The notes: generated from the letters alone by a model not told the origin. Shown: positions 33,321 through 42,422, counted from the stretch's first letter. The stretch is DNA of 52,155 bases from Lachnospiraceae bacterium (GCA_029068555.1 JAIECJ010000003.1:1-52155), one strand, 5' to 3'. Program-made: numbers and translations.

Positions 33321-33402
33321 CAGTAAACGACAAAAGTATTTTCAGTTTTCTGAAGGTGCTGCACATGACTGCATAAGAAGTTCAGCCGCTTTGCGTTTAC
33401 TA
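33321..33402. repeat. Family D repeat, copy D3
   Basis: The ends CAGTAAACG and CGTTTACTA are inverted. The internal GCATAAGAAGTTCAGCCGCT, then TTGC, aligns with D2 (37651-37677). It ends about 20 bp before the xseA start, so it would be in the 5' leader of xseA. Confidence 0.65.
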
Positions 33403-33424
33403 TATAATAAACGGAGGCATATTT

Positions 33425-34663
33425 GTGAAGCAGAATGTTTATACAGTTGCCCAGATAAATTCATATATCAAAAATATGTTCACACAGGATTATATGCTGC
33501 GCTTTGTCTTGGTGAAAGGGGAAGTCAGTAACTGCAAATACCATTCATCGGGACATATCTACTTTACATTAAAGGATGCAAAGGGAGTGATAGCCTGTGT
33601 CATGTTTGCCGGCAGCCGCACCGGACTTTCCTTCAGACTGGAGGAAGGGCAGATGGTCGTGGCTGGCGGTACGATTGACGTATACGAGAGAGACGGGAAA
33701 TACCAGCTCTATGCTAAGCAGATAACACTTGACGGAGCTGGTCTATTATATGAAAAGTTTGACCGACTGAAACGTGAGCTGGAAGATATGGGGATGTTTG
33801 CGCCAGAGTACAAACAGCCTATTCCCAAATATATTAAAACATTAGGAGTCGTGACTGCACCTACAGGTGCAGCAGTACGTGATATCATTAATATTGCGAC
33901 CAGAAGAAATCCATATATACAGATTATTTTGTATCCTGCAATAGTGCAGGGAGATCAGGCTGTATCCAGTATTGTGAATGGAATCCATGCATTGGAGCAG
34001 ATTGGTGTCGACGTGATGATTGTCGGAAGGGGCGGCGGTTCCATAGAAGACTTGTGGGCTTTTAACGAGGAGACAGTCGCACAGGCGGTATTTGATTCTC
34101 CAGTTCCCATTATATCAGCAGTTGGACATGAAACGGACACGACGATTATTGATTATGTTGCTGATTTGAGGGCACCGACTCCCTCTGCTGCTGCGGAGCT
34201 TGCTGTGTATGACTACAGACAGCTGATGGACAAGCTTGCTGTGTACCGTGCAACGCTAAACCATGCGATACAGGTACAGCTTGAGAGACGTAAGAACAGG
34301 CTGGAGAATCTGAGACTAAAAGTAAAATATTTAAGCCCTTCCAGTCAGATACAACAGAAACGCACTTATTGTATGGATTTAGAGGGAAGGCTGAACGCTA
34401 TTATCAATACTGCGCTGATACAGCAGAAACATAAAATGGCGCTCTGCGCAGAAAAGTTAAAAGGATTGTCGCCACTTGAGAAACTGAGTCAGGGCTATGC
34501 GTATGTGGAAGATGCAAATCACAATGTCATCAATGATGTGAAAAATGTCAAACTGGATGATTTGATACAGATATATATAAAAAACGGAACCATACAGGCA
34601 GCGGTTTCTAAAATAGAGGAGGTTCAGTATGGCGAAGGAGCTGACACTGGAACAGATATTTGA
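33425..34663 (+). CDS. xseA: Exodeoxyribonuclease VII large subunit
   Basis: XseA is the catalytic subunit of exonuclease VII, which degrades single-stranded DNA from both ends. The 412-residue protein has an N-terminal OB-fold (about 1-100, KGEVSNCKYHSSGHIYFTLK) and the catalytic region with VVTAPTGAAVRDI, VGRGGGSIEDLWAFNEE and SAVGHETDTTIIDYVADLRA. The coiled-coil part (about 255-350) that recruits XseB follows. GTG 33425 has CGGAGG about 9 bp upstream. It overlaps xseB by 35 bp. Confidence 0.95.
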   Translation: MKQNVYTVAQINSYIKNMFTQDYMLRFVLVKGEVSNCKYHSSGHIYFTLKDAKGVIACVMFAGSRTGLSFRLEEGQMVVAGGTIDVYERDGKYQLYAKQITLDGAGLLYEKFDRLKRELEDMGMFAPEYKQPIPKYIKTLGVVTAPTGAAVRDIINIATRRNPYIQIILYPAIVQGDQAVSSIVNGIHALEQIGVDVMIVGRGGGSIEDLWAFNEETVAQAVFDSPVPIISAVGHETDTTIIDYVADLRAPTPSAAAELAVYDYRQLMDKLAVYRATLNHAIQVQLERRKNRLENLRLKVKYLSPSSQIQQKRTYCMDLEGRLNAIINTALIQQKHKMALCAEKLKGLSPLEKLSQGYAYVEDANHNVINDVKNVKLDDLIQIYIKNGTIQAAVSKIEEVQYGEGADTGTDI

Positions 34664-34835
34664 GAAGCTTGAGAGCACAATAGGAAGACTGGAACAGGAG
34701 GATATTCCGCTTGAGGAATCCTTCAAACTGTACAAGGAGGGCATGAAGCTTGTTAAGAACTGTAACGACAGGATAGACAAGGTGGAGAAGGAAGTCCTCA
34801 AATTAAACGAAAATGGTGAATTGGATGAATTTTGA
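34629..34835 (+). CDS. xseB: Exodeoxyribonuclease VII small subunit
   Basis: XseB is the small helical subunit that coats the XseA coiled coil. The 68-residue protein shows TLEQIFEKLESTIGRLEQED and LEESFKLYKEGMKLVKNCN, the family core. GAGGAGG lies just upstream within xseA. The gene overlaps both xseA and ispA, forming a tightly coupled run. Confidence 0.94.
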   Translation: MAKELTLEQIFEKLESTIGRLEQEDIPLEESFKLYKEGMKLVKNCNDRIDKVEKEVLKLNENGELDEF

Positions 34836-35730
34836 TAGTATATTGAATGAAAAGGTAAAAGAGATTGAGAACGTGCTCAAAGCGTTTCTTCCAGTGGAGG
34901 ATGGATGGGCCAAGACAGTAAAACAGGCAATGAACTACAGTGTGAATGCAGGCGGTAAGAGGCTGCGCCCTATGTTAATGGCAGAAACTTACCGGCTCTT
35001 TGGCGGTACAGGCAAGACCATTGAACCATTTATGGCAGCAATAGAGATGATTCACACGTATTCCCTTGTGCATGATGACCTGCCGGCAATGGATAATGAT
35101 GAATACCGCAGAGGCAGAAAGACTACATGGGTTGTGTATGGTGATGCCATGGCTGTTCTTGCAGGGGATGGGCTCTTAAATCTGGCATTCGAGACAGCAC
35201 TGAAAAGTTTTGAAATTTCTGAAAGAGATGCAAAAATAAATGCAAGAGCTCTTGCAATACTTGCTAATAAGGCAGGCATTTATGGAATGATAGGCGGGCA
35301 GACTGCGGATATCGAGGCAGAGAATCTGGGAAGCAGTGTGACGGAGGAACATCTGCTTTATATCCATGAACATAAGACGGCTGCATTGATACAGGCAGCC
35401 ATGATGATTGGCGCAGTGCTTGCCGGAGCAGATAAGGAACAGACCGCACTGGTTGAAAGAGCAGCATATGAAATAGGAGTCGCATTTCAGATACAGGATG
35501 ACATTCTCGATGTGACAAGCACACTTGAGACACTTGGAAAACCTGTTGGAAGTGATGAGAAAAACAAAAAAACTACATATGTGACCCTGAAAGGGATAGA
35601 AGAGGCTTCCAGAGAACAGCGGGAGATGTCAAATCATGCCATAGAGTGCTTGAAATCATTGGAGAAAAAAGGATTTCGAAATGAATTTCTGATGGAACTG
35701 ATACGCAGTCTGATAACACGTATAAAATAA
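34813..35730 (+). CDS. ispA: Polyprenyl synthetase (farnesyl diphosphate synthase)
   Basis: This enzyme condenses isopentenyl diphosphate with allylic diphosphates to geranyl- and farnesyl diphosphate. The 305-residue protein carries both Asp-rich motifs, DDLPAMDND (about 95-103) and QDDILDVTS (about 228-236), plus GGKRLRPML and the KTAALIQAAMMIGAVLAG segment. ATG 34813 overlaps xseB; ATG 34825 is an alternative start four codons later. Followed closely by dxs, so two isoprenoid steps are co-transcribed. Confidence 0.93.
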   Translation: MVNWMNFDSILNEKVKEIENVLKAFLPVEDGWAKTVKQAMNYSVNAGGKRLRPMLMAETYRLFGGTGKTIEPFMAAIEMIHTYSLVHDDLPAMDNDEYRRGRKTTWVVYGDAMAVLAGDGLLNLAFETALKSFEISERDAKINARALAILANKAGIYGMIGGQTADIEAENLGSSVTEEHLLYIHEHKTAALIQAAMMIGAVLAGADKEQTALVERAAYEIGVAFQIQDDILDVTSTLETLGKPVGSDEKNKKTTYVTLKGIEEASREQREMSNHAIECLKSLEKKGFRNEFLMELIRSLITRIK

Positions 35731-35774
35731 CACTGCGTATTTGCGCTGTAGGTGACACGGAGGACGAGTGCACT

Positions 35775-37631
35775 ATGATACTGGAAACAATAGAAAAAGA
35801 AAATGATATAAAAAATGTAGCACCGGAAAACCTGAATCTGCTGGCAGAAGAAATAAGGGAGTTTCTTATCCGGAAAATAAGTGTTACGGGAGGGCACCTA
35901 GGCTCGAATCTCGGCGCCGTGGAGCTTACCATGGCGCTGCATTTAAGTCTCAATCTTCCACAGGATAAAATTGTGTGGGATGTCGGGCATCAGTCCTATA
36001 CGCATAAGCTTTTGACTGGTAGAAAATCTGGATTTGAGAGCCTAAGAAAATACGGCGGGATGAGTGGATTTCCCAAGAGAAAGGAGAGCGAGTGCGACTG
36101 TTTTGATACAGGTCACAGCTCTACATCCATATCAGCGGGGTTAGGGCTTGTAAAAGCGCGGGATCTCAGAAATGAAGATCATACAATTATTTCTGTCATA
36201 GGTGACGGCTCCCTTACGGGTGGGATGGCATATGAGGCTCTGAATAACGCCGCGCGCATAAAGAAAAATTTTATTATTGTATTAAATGATAATAATATGT
36301 CCATCTCGGAAAATGTAGGAGGGATGTCAAAGTATTTGAACAATATCCGGACAGCGGACAAGTATCTTGACATGAAGGAAGGTATCTACAATTCTCTGAT
36401 GGAGTCAAGGCTGGGCGAGCCGATTGTTTCCAGCATCAGGAGGGCAAAAAGCTCGGTGAAGCAGCTTGTCATTCCGGGAATGTTTTTTGAGGATATGGGA
36501 ATCACCTACCTGGGACCCGTGGACGGACATAATATTAATGCTATGCTAAAAGTTTTCCGTGAGGCAAAGCGTTGCAAATCGGCGGTGCTTGTTCATGTTC
36601 TGACACAGAAAGGAAAAGGCTTTGCGCCGGCAGAGAAGCACCCGGCAAGATTCCACGGTGCAGAGCCGTTTGATATAGAGACAGGTCTGCCGCTTACGCC
36701 AAAGACGAAGTCAAGCTATACAGATGTGTTCTCCACAGTTATGTGTAAACTTGGGGACAGGCGTGAGGATATTGTTGCAATTACTGCGGCAATGCCTGAT
36801 GGGACGGGACTGAAAAGGTTCCGTAATATGTATCCTGAGCGCTTTTTTGATGTCGGCATCGCGGAGGAGCATGCTGTGACTTTTGCAGCAGGGCTGGCTG
36901 CGGGAGGCATGAGACCGGTTGTCGCAATCTATTCATCTTTTTTGCAGAGAGCTTATGACCAAATTCTGCATGACGTGTGTATACAGAATCTGCCAGTGGT
37001 GTTTGCCATAGACCGGGCAGGACTTGTGGGAAGCGACGGAGAGACGCATCAGGGAATTTTTGACTTGTCCTATCTGTCGTCCATACCCAATATGCATATT
37101 ATGGCACCAAAGAATAAATGGGAGCTTTCAGATATGCTGAAATTTGCAGTTGTATTTGAGGGGCCTATAGCGCTGAGATATCCAAGAGGAGAAGCATATG
37201 ACGGATTGCGCGAATATCGGGATCCGGTAAGATTCGGTAAGGCAGAGTGGATCTGTCATGAGAAGGATATAGCGCTTGTGGCAGTTGGAAGCATGATAAA
37301 AACGGCGCTTACAGTCAGGGAGGAGCTTATTGGGAAAGGATTTGCGTGCAGTATTGTCAACGCTCGGTTTGTGAAACCTGTTGATACAGAAATGCTTGAC
37401 AAGGCTGTGCAGGATCACAGACTTATCGTGACGATGGAAGAAAATGTCGCAAGCGGGGGATTTGGTGAAAAGGTAAGGGATTATCTTGACAAAAATAGTT
37501 CCAACGTAAGGCTTTTGACCATCAGCATTCCCGATGAGTATGTGGAGCATGGGAATGTTGAGATACTGCGTCAGGAGGTCGGAATTGATGCTAAAACGAT
37601 TACTGACAGGATACTGGAGTGTTTGAGATAA
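35775..37631 (+). CDS. dxs: 1-deoxy-D-xylulose-5-phosphate synthase
   Basis: Dxs joins pyruvate and glyceraldehyde-3-phosphate, with thiamine diphosphate, in the first step of the MEP pathway. The 618-residue transketolase-like protein has WDVGHQSYTHKLLTGR, the ThDP motif GDGSLTGGMAYEALNNA with LNDNNMSIS, and the catalytic Glu/transketolase segment DVGIAEEHAVTFAAGLA. The C-terminal transketolase domain (about 490-618) is complete. GGAGG is 11 bp before ATG 35775. Confidence 0.96.
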   Translation: MILETIEKENDIKNVAPENLNLLAEEIREFLIRKISVTGGHLGSNLGAVELTMALHLSLNLPQDKIVWDVGHQSYTHKLLTGRKSGFESLRKYGGMSGFPKRKESECDCFDTGHSSTSISAGLGLVKARDLRNEDHTIISVIGDGSLTGGMAYEALNNAARIKKNFIIVLNDNNMSISENVGGMSKYLNNIRTADKYLDMKEGIYNSLMESRLGEPIVSSIRRAKSSVKQLVIPGMFFEDMGITYLGPVDGHNINAMLKVFREAKRCKSAVLVHVLTQKGKGFAPAEKHPARFHGAEPFDIETGLPLTPKTKSSYTDVFSTVMCKLGDRREDIVAITAAMPDGTGLKRFRNMYPERFFDVGIAEEHAVTFAAGLAAGGMRPVVAIYSSFLQRAYDQILHDVCIQNLPVVFAIDRAGLVGSDGETHQGIFDLSYLSSIPNMHIMAPKNKWELSDMLKFAVVFEGPIALRYPRGEAYDGLREYRDPVRFGKAEWICHEKDIALVAVGSMIKTALTVREELIGKGFACSIVNARFVKPVDTEMLDKAVQDHRLIVTMEENVASGGFGEKVRDYLDKNSSNVRLLTISIPDEYVEHGNVEILRQEVGIDAKTITDRILECLR

Positions 37632-37641
37632 AATTGTATTA

Positions 37642-37724
37642 TAGTAAACGATCGCATAAGGAATTTTGCCGCTTTGCAGAATGCGGTCAGCGCAGGTAAA
37701 CACAAATACAATATGTGTTTACTA
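37642..37724. repeat. Family D repeat, copy D2
   Basis: The inverted ends TAGTAAAC and GTTTACTA delimit 83 bp. The core GCATAAGGAATTTTGCCGCT recurs in D1 and D3. A second perfect 9-bp inverted repeat, GTAAACACA (37696-37704) and TGTGTTTAC (37714-37722), ends 20 bp before tlyA, so this copy sits in the tlyA leader close to the RBS. Confidence 0.7.
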
Positions 37725-37744
37725 CATAGGAAGGACACAGGACA

Positions 37745-38584
37745 ATGAAAGAGCGTTTGGATGTACTGCTGGTGAAACAGGGACTTGCAGAGTCGCGTGA
37801 GAAGGCAAAAGCCGTGATTATGGCAGGTTGTGTGTATGTGAATGACCAGAAGGAAGATAAGGCTGGTTCCATGTTTGATGAATCAAAAGTCCGGCTTGAG
37901 GTCAGGGGGAATACCCTCCGGTATGTAAGCCGTGGCGGTTTAAAGCTGGAGAAGGCAGTGAGTCAGTTTCGACTGGAGCTTTCCGGTAAAATATGTATGG
38001 ATATCGGGGCATCCACAGGCGGTTTTACAGACTGTATGCTGCAGAATGGTGCAGTGAAGGTTTATTCTGTTGACGTCGGACATGGACAGCTTGCGTGGAA
38101 GCTTCGGAATGACGAGCGGGTTATATGTATGGAAAAGACGAATTTTCGTTATATGCTTCCAGAGGACATAACGGACAGGATTGATTTTGCGTCGGTTGAC
38201 GTTTCATTTATATCGCTTGACAAGATACTCGGACCTGCGTATTGTCTGCTGAAGCCGAATGCACAGATGGTATGTCTGATTAAACCGCAGTTTGAGGCGG
38301 GGAAAGACAAGGTTGGAAAAAAGGGTGTTGTAAGAGATCCGGCAGTGCACAGGGAAGTCATTGAAAATGTGTTTGCCGTTTCATTAAAAAAAGGGTTTCG
38401 GATTTTAAACCTTGTTTTTTCCCCGATAAGGGGACCGGAAGGAAATATCGAATATTTGATGCATCTGCTTAGGACGGAACTTCCTTCTGGGGATTTTGAT
38501 GCGATGGAACTTGTCAGGGACTGTTTTACGGCATTGATAAATGAAACAGTGGAAGAAGCGCATAAGATACTGGAATCAGTTTGA
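37745..38584 (+). CDS. tlyA: TlyA family rRNA 2'-O-methyltransferase
   Basis: TlyA-type proteins methylate rRNA 2'-O positions; the mycobacterial enzyme modifies 16S C1409 and 23S C1920. The 279-residue protein has an N-terminal S4 RNA-binding domain (about 1-60, RLDVLLVKQGLAESREKAKA) and an FtsJ-like SAM-binding domain with MDIGASTGGFTDCMLQNGA. AGGAAGGACAC precedes the ATG. It keeps its conserved place between dxs and nadK. A haemolysin function, given in old annotations, is not supported by sequence. Confidence 0.93.
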   Translation: MKERLDVLLVKQGLAESREKAKAVIMAGCVYVNDQKEDKAGSMFDESKVRLEVRGNTLRYVSRGGLKLEKAVSQFRLELSGKICMDIGASTGGFTDCMLQNGAVKVYSVDVGHGQLAWKLRNDERVICMEKTNFRYMLPEDITDRIDFASVDVSFISLDKILGPAYCLLKPNAQMVCLIKPQFEAGKDKVGKKGVVRDPAVHREVIENVFAVSLKKGFRILNLVFSPIRGPEGNIEYLMHLLRTELPSGDFDAMELVRDCFTALINETVEEAHKILESV

Positions 38585-38599
38585 TAGTTGGGGGCTTGT

Positions 38600-39409
38600 A
38601 TGAAGAATTTTTATATTTATACGAACCATTTAAAGGATGGGAGCGGCGAGACAACCCGGTATATACGCGATTATCTAAATCTGAAGGGGTGTGTGTGCAG
38701 TGATTCAGTCAATGATAAGGTTGAGGGAATTATTGTGCTCGGCGGAGACGGAACCATGCTCAGGGCGGCGCGGGAGTATGTGTCCTGTCACATTCCGATG
38801 ATAGGCGTGAACCTTGGTACGCTCGGTTATCTTGCTGAGGTCGAGAAGGAGGATATTGAGTCGGCGCTTGACAGTCTCATGGAAAATCGGTACGACATTG
38901 AAACACGTATGATGCTAAGCGGAATCCCTGTGATATCAGGTACCAGCTCCAATCCCCAGACTGCGTTGAATGATATCGTAATCAATAGAAAAGGTGCACT
39001 TCATGTTATAAATTTTAATATTTATGTGAATGGACGTTTATTGAGTACATATAGTGCGGATGGCATGATTGTGTCCACACCGACAGGCTCAACTGCCTAT
39101 AATCTGTCAGCAGGAGGACCAATTGTCGAACCGCGCGCAAGGCTGATAATGCTGACACCCGTTTGCTCGCATACTTTGGTAAACAACAGGACAATCATAC
39201 TTGCAGAAGACGATGTAATTGATATTGAAGTCGGTCAGTGTAAGCCGGGGGAGCAGCAGGAGGTGGATGCCAGCTTTGACGGAAGATGTCCGGTGAATCT
39301 GAATGAGGGTGACAAAATCAGAATTATACGTTCTGACAAGGTGACGAAAATTATTAAACTAAACGAGGTAAGCTTCCTTGATACGCTGCATAAAAAGATG
39401 AGGGGATAG
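38600..39409 (+). CDS. nadK: NAD kinase
   Basis: NadK phosphorylates NAD to NADP. The 269-residue protein has the diacylglycerol-kinase-like motif VLGGDGTMLRAAREY, the IGVNLGTLGYLAEV segment, LNDIVINRKGALHVIN and the glycine-rich TPTGSTAYNLSAGGPIV. GGGGG about 6 bp upstream supports ATG 38600 over an upstream in-frame codon. Its TAG stop is made by the first bases of a family A repeat end (TAGAGCGTG), so the repeat has joined the coding sequence exactly at the stop. Confidence 0.94.
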   Translation: MKNFYIYTNHLKDGSGETTRYIRDYLNLKGCVCSDSVNDKVEGIIVLGGDGTMLRAAREYVSCHIPMIGVNLGTLGYLAEVEKEDIESALDSLMENRYDIETRMMLSGIPVISGTSSNPQTALNDIVINRKGALHVINFNIYVNGRLLSTYSADGMIVSTPTGSTAYNLSAGGPIVEPRARLIMLTPVCSHTLVNNRTIILAEDDVIDIEVGQCKPGEQQEVDASFDGRCPVNLNEGDKIRIIRSDKVTKIIKLNEVSFLDTLHKKMRG

Positions 39410-39450
39410 AGCGTGTTTGAAAATGCCTGAAAACTGCATTTTCATTCGAG
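39407..39450. repeat. Family A single end with hairpin, copy A4
   Basis: TAGAGCGTGTTTGAAAATGC matches the left end of A1. It folds into a hairpin in which TGAAAATGC (from 39418) pairs with GCATTTTCA. No right end follows. It provides the nadK stop codon. Confidence 0.6.
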
Positions 39451-39530
39451 GTACAGCTGTGTATTAAAGACACAAATTTTAGGAATTGGTGTATGGATGG
39501 GCAGTTGGGAAGCGATACGGGGGTTTTTTG

Positions 39531-39983
39531 ATGAAAAGGGAAAGACATGAGGTAGTGGTAGAACTGATTAATAAATATGACATTGAAACGCAGGAGGAGC
39601 TGGCGGCGTACCTTCGCAAGGAGGGATTTGATGTCACGCAGGCTACAGTATCGAGGGACATCAGAGAGCTTCGGCTTTCAAAGATATCAGCGGGAAACGG
39701 CAGGCAGAAATATATTATACTGCAAAGTGATGATACCAGGCTTGGGGATAAATATATACGCGTGCTCAGGGATGGCTATGTATCTATGGCGATGGCGCAG
39801 AACATTTTGGTTATCAAGACGGTGCAGGGAATGGCAATGGCAGTTGCGGCCGCAATTGACGCCATGCGGTTTGCGGAGATTATAGGGTGCATAGCCGGAG
39901 ACGATACAATATTTGCAGCGGTGAAGTCAGTGGAGGACACAGAAGCTGTGATGGAAAAACTAGACAAGATTATTAAAGGTTAG
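39531..39983 (+). CDS. argR: Arginine repressor ArgR/AhrC
   Basis: ArgR is a hexameric regulator of arginine synthesis and breakdown, with arginine as corepressor. The 150-residue protein has the winged helix N-terminal domain (about 1-70, DIETQEELAAYLRKEGFDVT and QATVSRDIRELRLSKI) and a C-terminal oligomerisation and arginine-binding domain ending with IAGDDTIFAAVKSVEDTEAV, including the GDDT motif that contacts arginine. ATG 39531 gives the normal length; an upstream in-frame codon at 39486 would add 15 atypical residues. It stands before recN, as in other Firmicutes. Confidence 0.95.
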   Translation: MKRERHEVVVELINKYDIETQEELAAYLRKEGFDVTQATVSRDIRELRLSKISAGNGRQKYIILQSDDTRLGDKYIRVLRDGYVSMAMAQNILVIKTVQGMAMAVAAAIDAMRFAEIIGCIAGDDTIFAAVKSVEDTEAVMEKLDKIIKG

Positions 39984-39994
39984 GGACTGAAAAT

Positions 39995-41683
39995 ATGTTA
40001 GTGAGCTTACATGTGAAAAATCTGGCTCTGATATCGGAGACGGAAGTGAATTTTGGGGATGGATTAAATATCTTAAGTGGTGAAACGGGAGCCGGAAAGT
40101 CAATTATTATTGGTTCTATCAATCTTGCTCTGGGGGCACGTGCCGATAAGGATATGATAAGGACAGGTGCGGAGTATGCACTTGTTGAGCTTGTATTCCA
40201 GGTGACGGACGACGGGATGCAGCGGGAGATTAAGGCTCTTGAGATTCCTATCGAAGAAGACGGAATTGTCATTATTCAGAGAAAGATACAGCCAAGCCGT
40301 AATATATTCAAAATATGTGGCGAGACAGTGACAGCAAAACAGATAAAAGCGCTTTCCGAACTCTTGATAGACATTCATGGACAGCATGAACACCAGTCGC
40401 TTCTGTACAAGAAAAACCATATGGAAATTCTTGACTCTTTTGCAGGTGACGAGCTTGCGGATATCAAAGAAAAAATAAAGGATAAATATCTTGAATACAC
40501 AAAAATAAAGAAAGAGCTTGTCGCTTTTTGTGCCGATGACGGTACAAAGGCGAAGGAGTTATCGCTTGCGGAGTTTGAGTTTAATGAGATAGAGGAAGCC
40601 GGACTTTCAGAAGGTGAGGATGAGGATCTAGAGTGCGATTACCGTAGGATGGCAAATAGCCGTCAGATTGTTGAGGCGGCATCAAAGGCATATCAGTTAA
40701 CTGGAAACAGTGACCAGACTGCGGCAGATGTAGTCGGTCATGCGGTAAGGGAACTTCGGAGTGTGGAGGTCTATGATGACAGGGCACGTGAACTTGCCGA
40801 TGAGCTTGAGAACATAGATGCGCTGATAAGTGATTTTAACCGTGAAATAGCGGAGTATATGTCTGACATGGAATTTGATGGGGAACTGTTTGCGCAGATG
40901 GAGGAGCGGCTTAATCTTATGAATCACTTGAAACTGAAATATGGCAATAGTATTTCGGCGGTATTGACTTACCAAAGCGAGATTGCAGAGAAGATTGAGA
41001 AGCTGAAGAATGCAGATGCTTACCAGGAGAAACTAGAGGAAGAACTGCGGATGACGCAGGAGAATCTTGAAAAATTGTGCAGGAAAGCCTCCAAAATCCG
41101 CAGCAAGGAGGCCGTTAAACTGGAAAAAGACATGGTTGAAGCGCTAACAGACCTTAATTTCATGGATGTAAAGTTCGAGATACAGGTGCGGAAGAAAGAA
41201 GATATGGCGTCCAACGGCTTTGATGATGTGGAGTTTATGATTTCGACCAATCCGGGTGAACCGTTAAAGAGCCTTGGTAATGTGGCAAGCGGCGGGGAAC
41301 TCTCACGCATTATGCTGGCAATCAAGACGGTGCTTGCATCGAGGGACAGAATTCCAACCATGATATTTGATGAGATTGATACAGGTATCAGTGGAAAAAC
41401 CGCGTGGAAAGTATCAGAGAAGCTTGGTACCCTCTCGCAGAGTCATCAAATTATCTGTATTACACATTTGCCGCAGATTGCTGCTATGGCGGACTGCCAT
41501 TACAAGATTGCAAAACAGGCGGTAAAAAATAAGACAGTTACGGATATCGTTCAGCTGACTGAGACAGAGATGGTGGATGAGCTTGCAAGAATGCTGGGAA
41601 GTGATGAGATTACAGAAACAGTAAGGGAAAATGCGAGGGAACTGATAAGTACAGCACGCAAAAAGAAGTTTGTGAATAATTAA
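39995..41683 (+). CDS. recN: DNA repair protein RecN
   Basis: RecN is an SMC-like ATPase that acts early at double-strand breaks. The 562-residue protein has an N-terminal Walker A (LSGETGAGKSIIIGSINLAL, about 27-46), a long central coiled coil (about 150-375) and the C-terminal signature SGGELSRIMLAIK with Walker B PTMIFDEIDTGISGKTA. It starts 11 bp after argR. In Bacillus and many clostridia it is followed by spoIVB-spo0A; here a terminator and unrelated genes follow. Confidence 0.96.
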   Translation: MLVSLHVKNLALISETEVNFGDGLNILSGETGAGKSIIIGSINLALGARADKDMIRTGAEYALVELVFQVTDDGMQREIKALEIPIEEDGIVIIQRKIQPSRNIFKICGETVTAKQIKALSELLIDIHGQHEHQSLLYKKNHMEILDSFAGDELADIKEKIKDKYLEYTKIKKELVAFCADDGTKAKELSLAEFEFNEIEEAGLSEGEDEDLECDYRRMANSRQIVEAASKAYQLTGNSDQTAADVVGHAVRELRSVEVYDDRARELADELENIDALISDFNREIAEYMSDMEFDGELFAQMEERLNLMNHLKLKYGNSISAVLTYQSEIAEKIEKLKNADAYQEKLEEELRMTQENLEKLCRKASKIRSKEAVKLEKDMVEALTDLNFMDVKFEIQVRKKEDMASNGFDDVEFMISTNPGEPLKSLGNVASGGELSRIMLAIKTVLASRDRIPTMIFDEIDTGISGKTAWKVSEKLGTLSQSHQIICITHLPQIAAMADCHYKIAKQAVKNKTVTDIVQLTETEMVDELARMLGSDEITETVRENARELISTARKKKFVNN

Positions 41684-41750
41684 TTTCTCCCTTTTCGAAA
41701 TTGTGTGTCACGAAAGAATGATGTATGATTTACAAGGGAGATTAATTTTT
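41680..41750 (+). terminator. Large terminator structure after recN
   Basis: TTAATTTCTCCCTT (41680-41693) pairs with AAGGGAGATTAA (41734-41745) apart from a 2-nt bulge, followed by TTTTT. An inner CTTTTCG/CGAAAG stem fills the loop. Confidence 0.6.
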
Positions 41751-41771
41751 AGACAAATGAAACGATAAATA

Positions 41772-41800
41772 TTGAAAATGTCTGAAAATTCCGTTATACT
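41772..41800 (+). promoter_or_regulatory. Sigma-A promoter for the chemoreceptor-tip protein
   Basis: TTGAAA (41772-41777), a 17-bp spacer and TATACT (41795-41800), 38 bp before the start codon. Confidence 0.75.
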
Positions 41801-41837
41801 ATATATATGGTTACTTGTGGGAAAGAGAGGTTTACAT

Positions 41838-42422
41838 ATGGAAATTAAAGATTATGTAGAATTAAGCAGAATACAGAATTTACTGAATTCTTTTTCGGGC
41901 ATTACAACGTTTGAAGTTATGGTTGTCGGAAAAGATGGAAAATTGCTTGCTGGAAAAAATGAGTTTCATGTCGGGGAAAATGACGGTTCCTGTGATATCA
42001 TTGTTGATAGGGAAAAGCTTGGGGCTGTCGTAGTGAGAGAGCATCCGGAAAAAGATGCAGGGCAGGCAGCAGAGCTGTTAGGTATGTTGATAAACCAGTT
42101 TGTAAATCTGGAATATTTTAACAGCATTAATTCAGGAAGATTTGATACAATAAAGAATGATATCAAAAAGTCAGGTCAGCTTGTGCAGACAATCAACGAG
42201 AAGACCAGTCACCTGAAGGGAATTGCCAAGAAGCAGACAATCCTTTCTCTGAATGCCACGATTGAGGCAGCACGCAGCGGTGAGGCGGGCGTTGGATTTG
42301 CAGTCGTTGCCAAGAGCATGCAGGATTTGTCAAACCAGTCCGCGGGAATATACAATGACATTGAGACATCGGTAGGGGAAATCACGAATCTGATTAATAC
42401 GATTATAGAAGCATTTGAATAA
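41838..42422 (+). CDS. Small soluble methyl-accepting chemotaxis-like protein
   Basis: This 194-residue cytosolic protein combines an N-terminal alpha/beta sensor-like domain (about 1-100, SFSGITTFEVMVVGKDGKLL, possibly PocR/GAF-like) with the very tip of an MCP signalling hairpin (about 115-194). The tip has ILSLNATIEAARSGEAGVGF and AVVAKSMQDLSNQSA, close to the canonical MCP sequence that contacts CheA and CheW. No transmembrane helix and no long methylation helices are present, so it is far shorter than normal receptors. AGAGAGG supports ATG 41838. It could be a minimal cytosolic receptor or a diverged non-chemotactic scaffold; no che gene is nearby. Confidence 0.85.
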   Translation: MEIKDYVELSRIQNLLNSFSGITTFEVMVVGKDGKLLAGKNEFHVGENDGSCDIIVDREKLGAVVVREHPEKDAGQAAELLGMLINQFVNLEYFNSINSGRFDTIKNDIKKSGQLVQTINEKTSHLKGIAKKQTILSLNATIEAARSGEAGVGFAVVAKSMQDLSNQSAGIYNDIETSVGEITNLINTIIEAFE

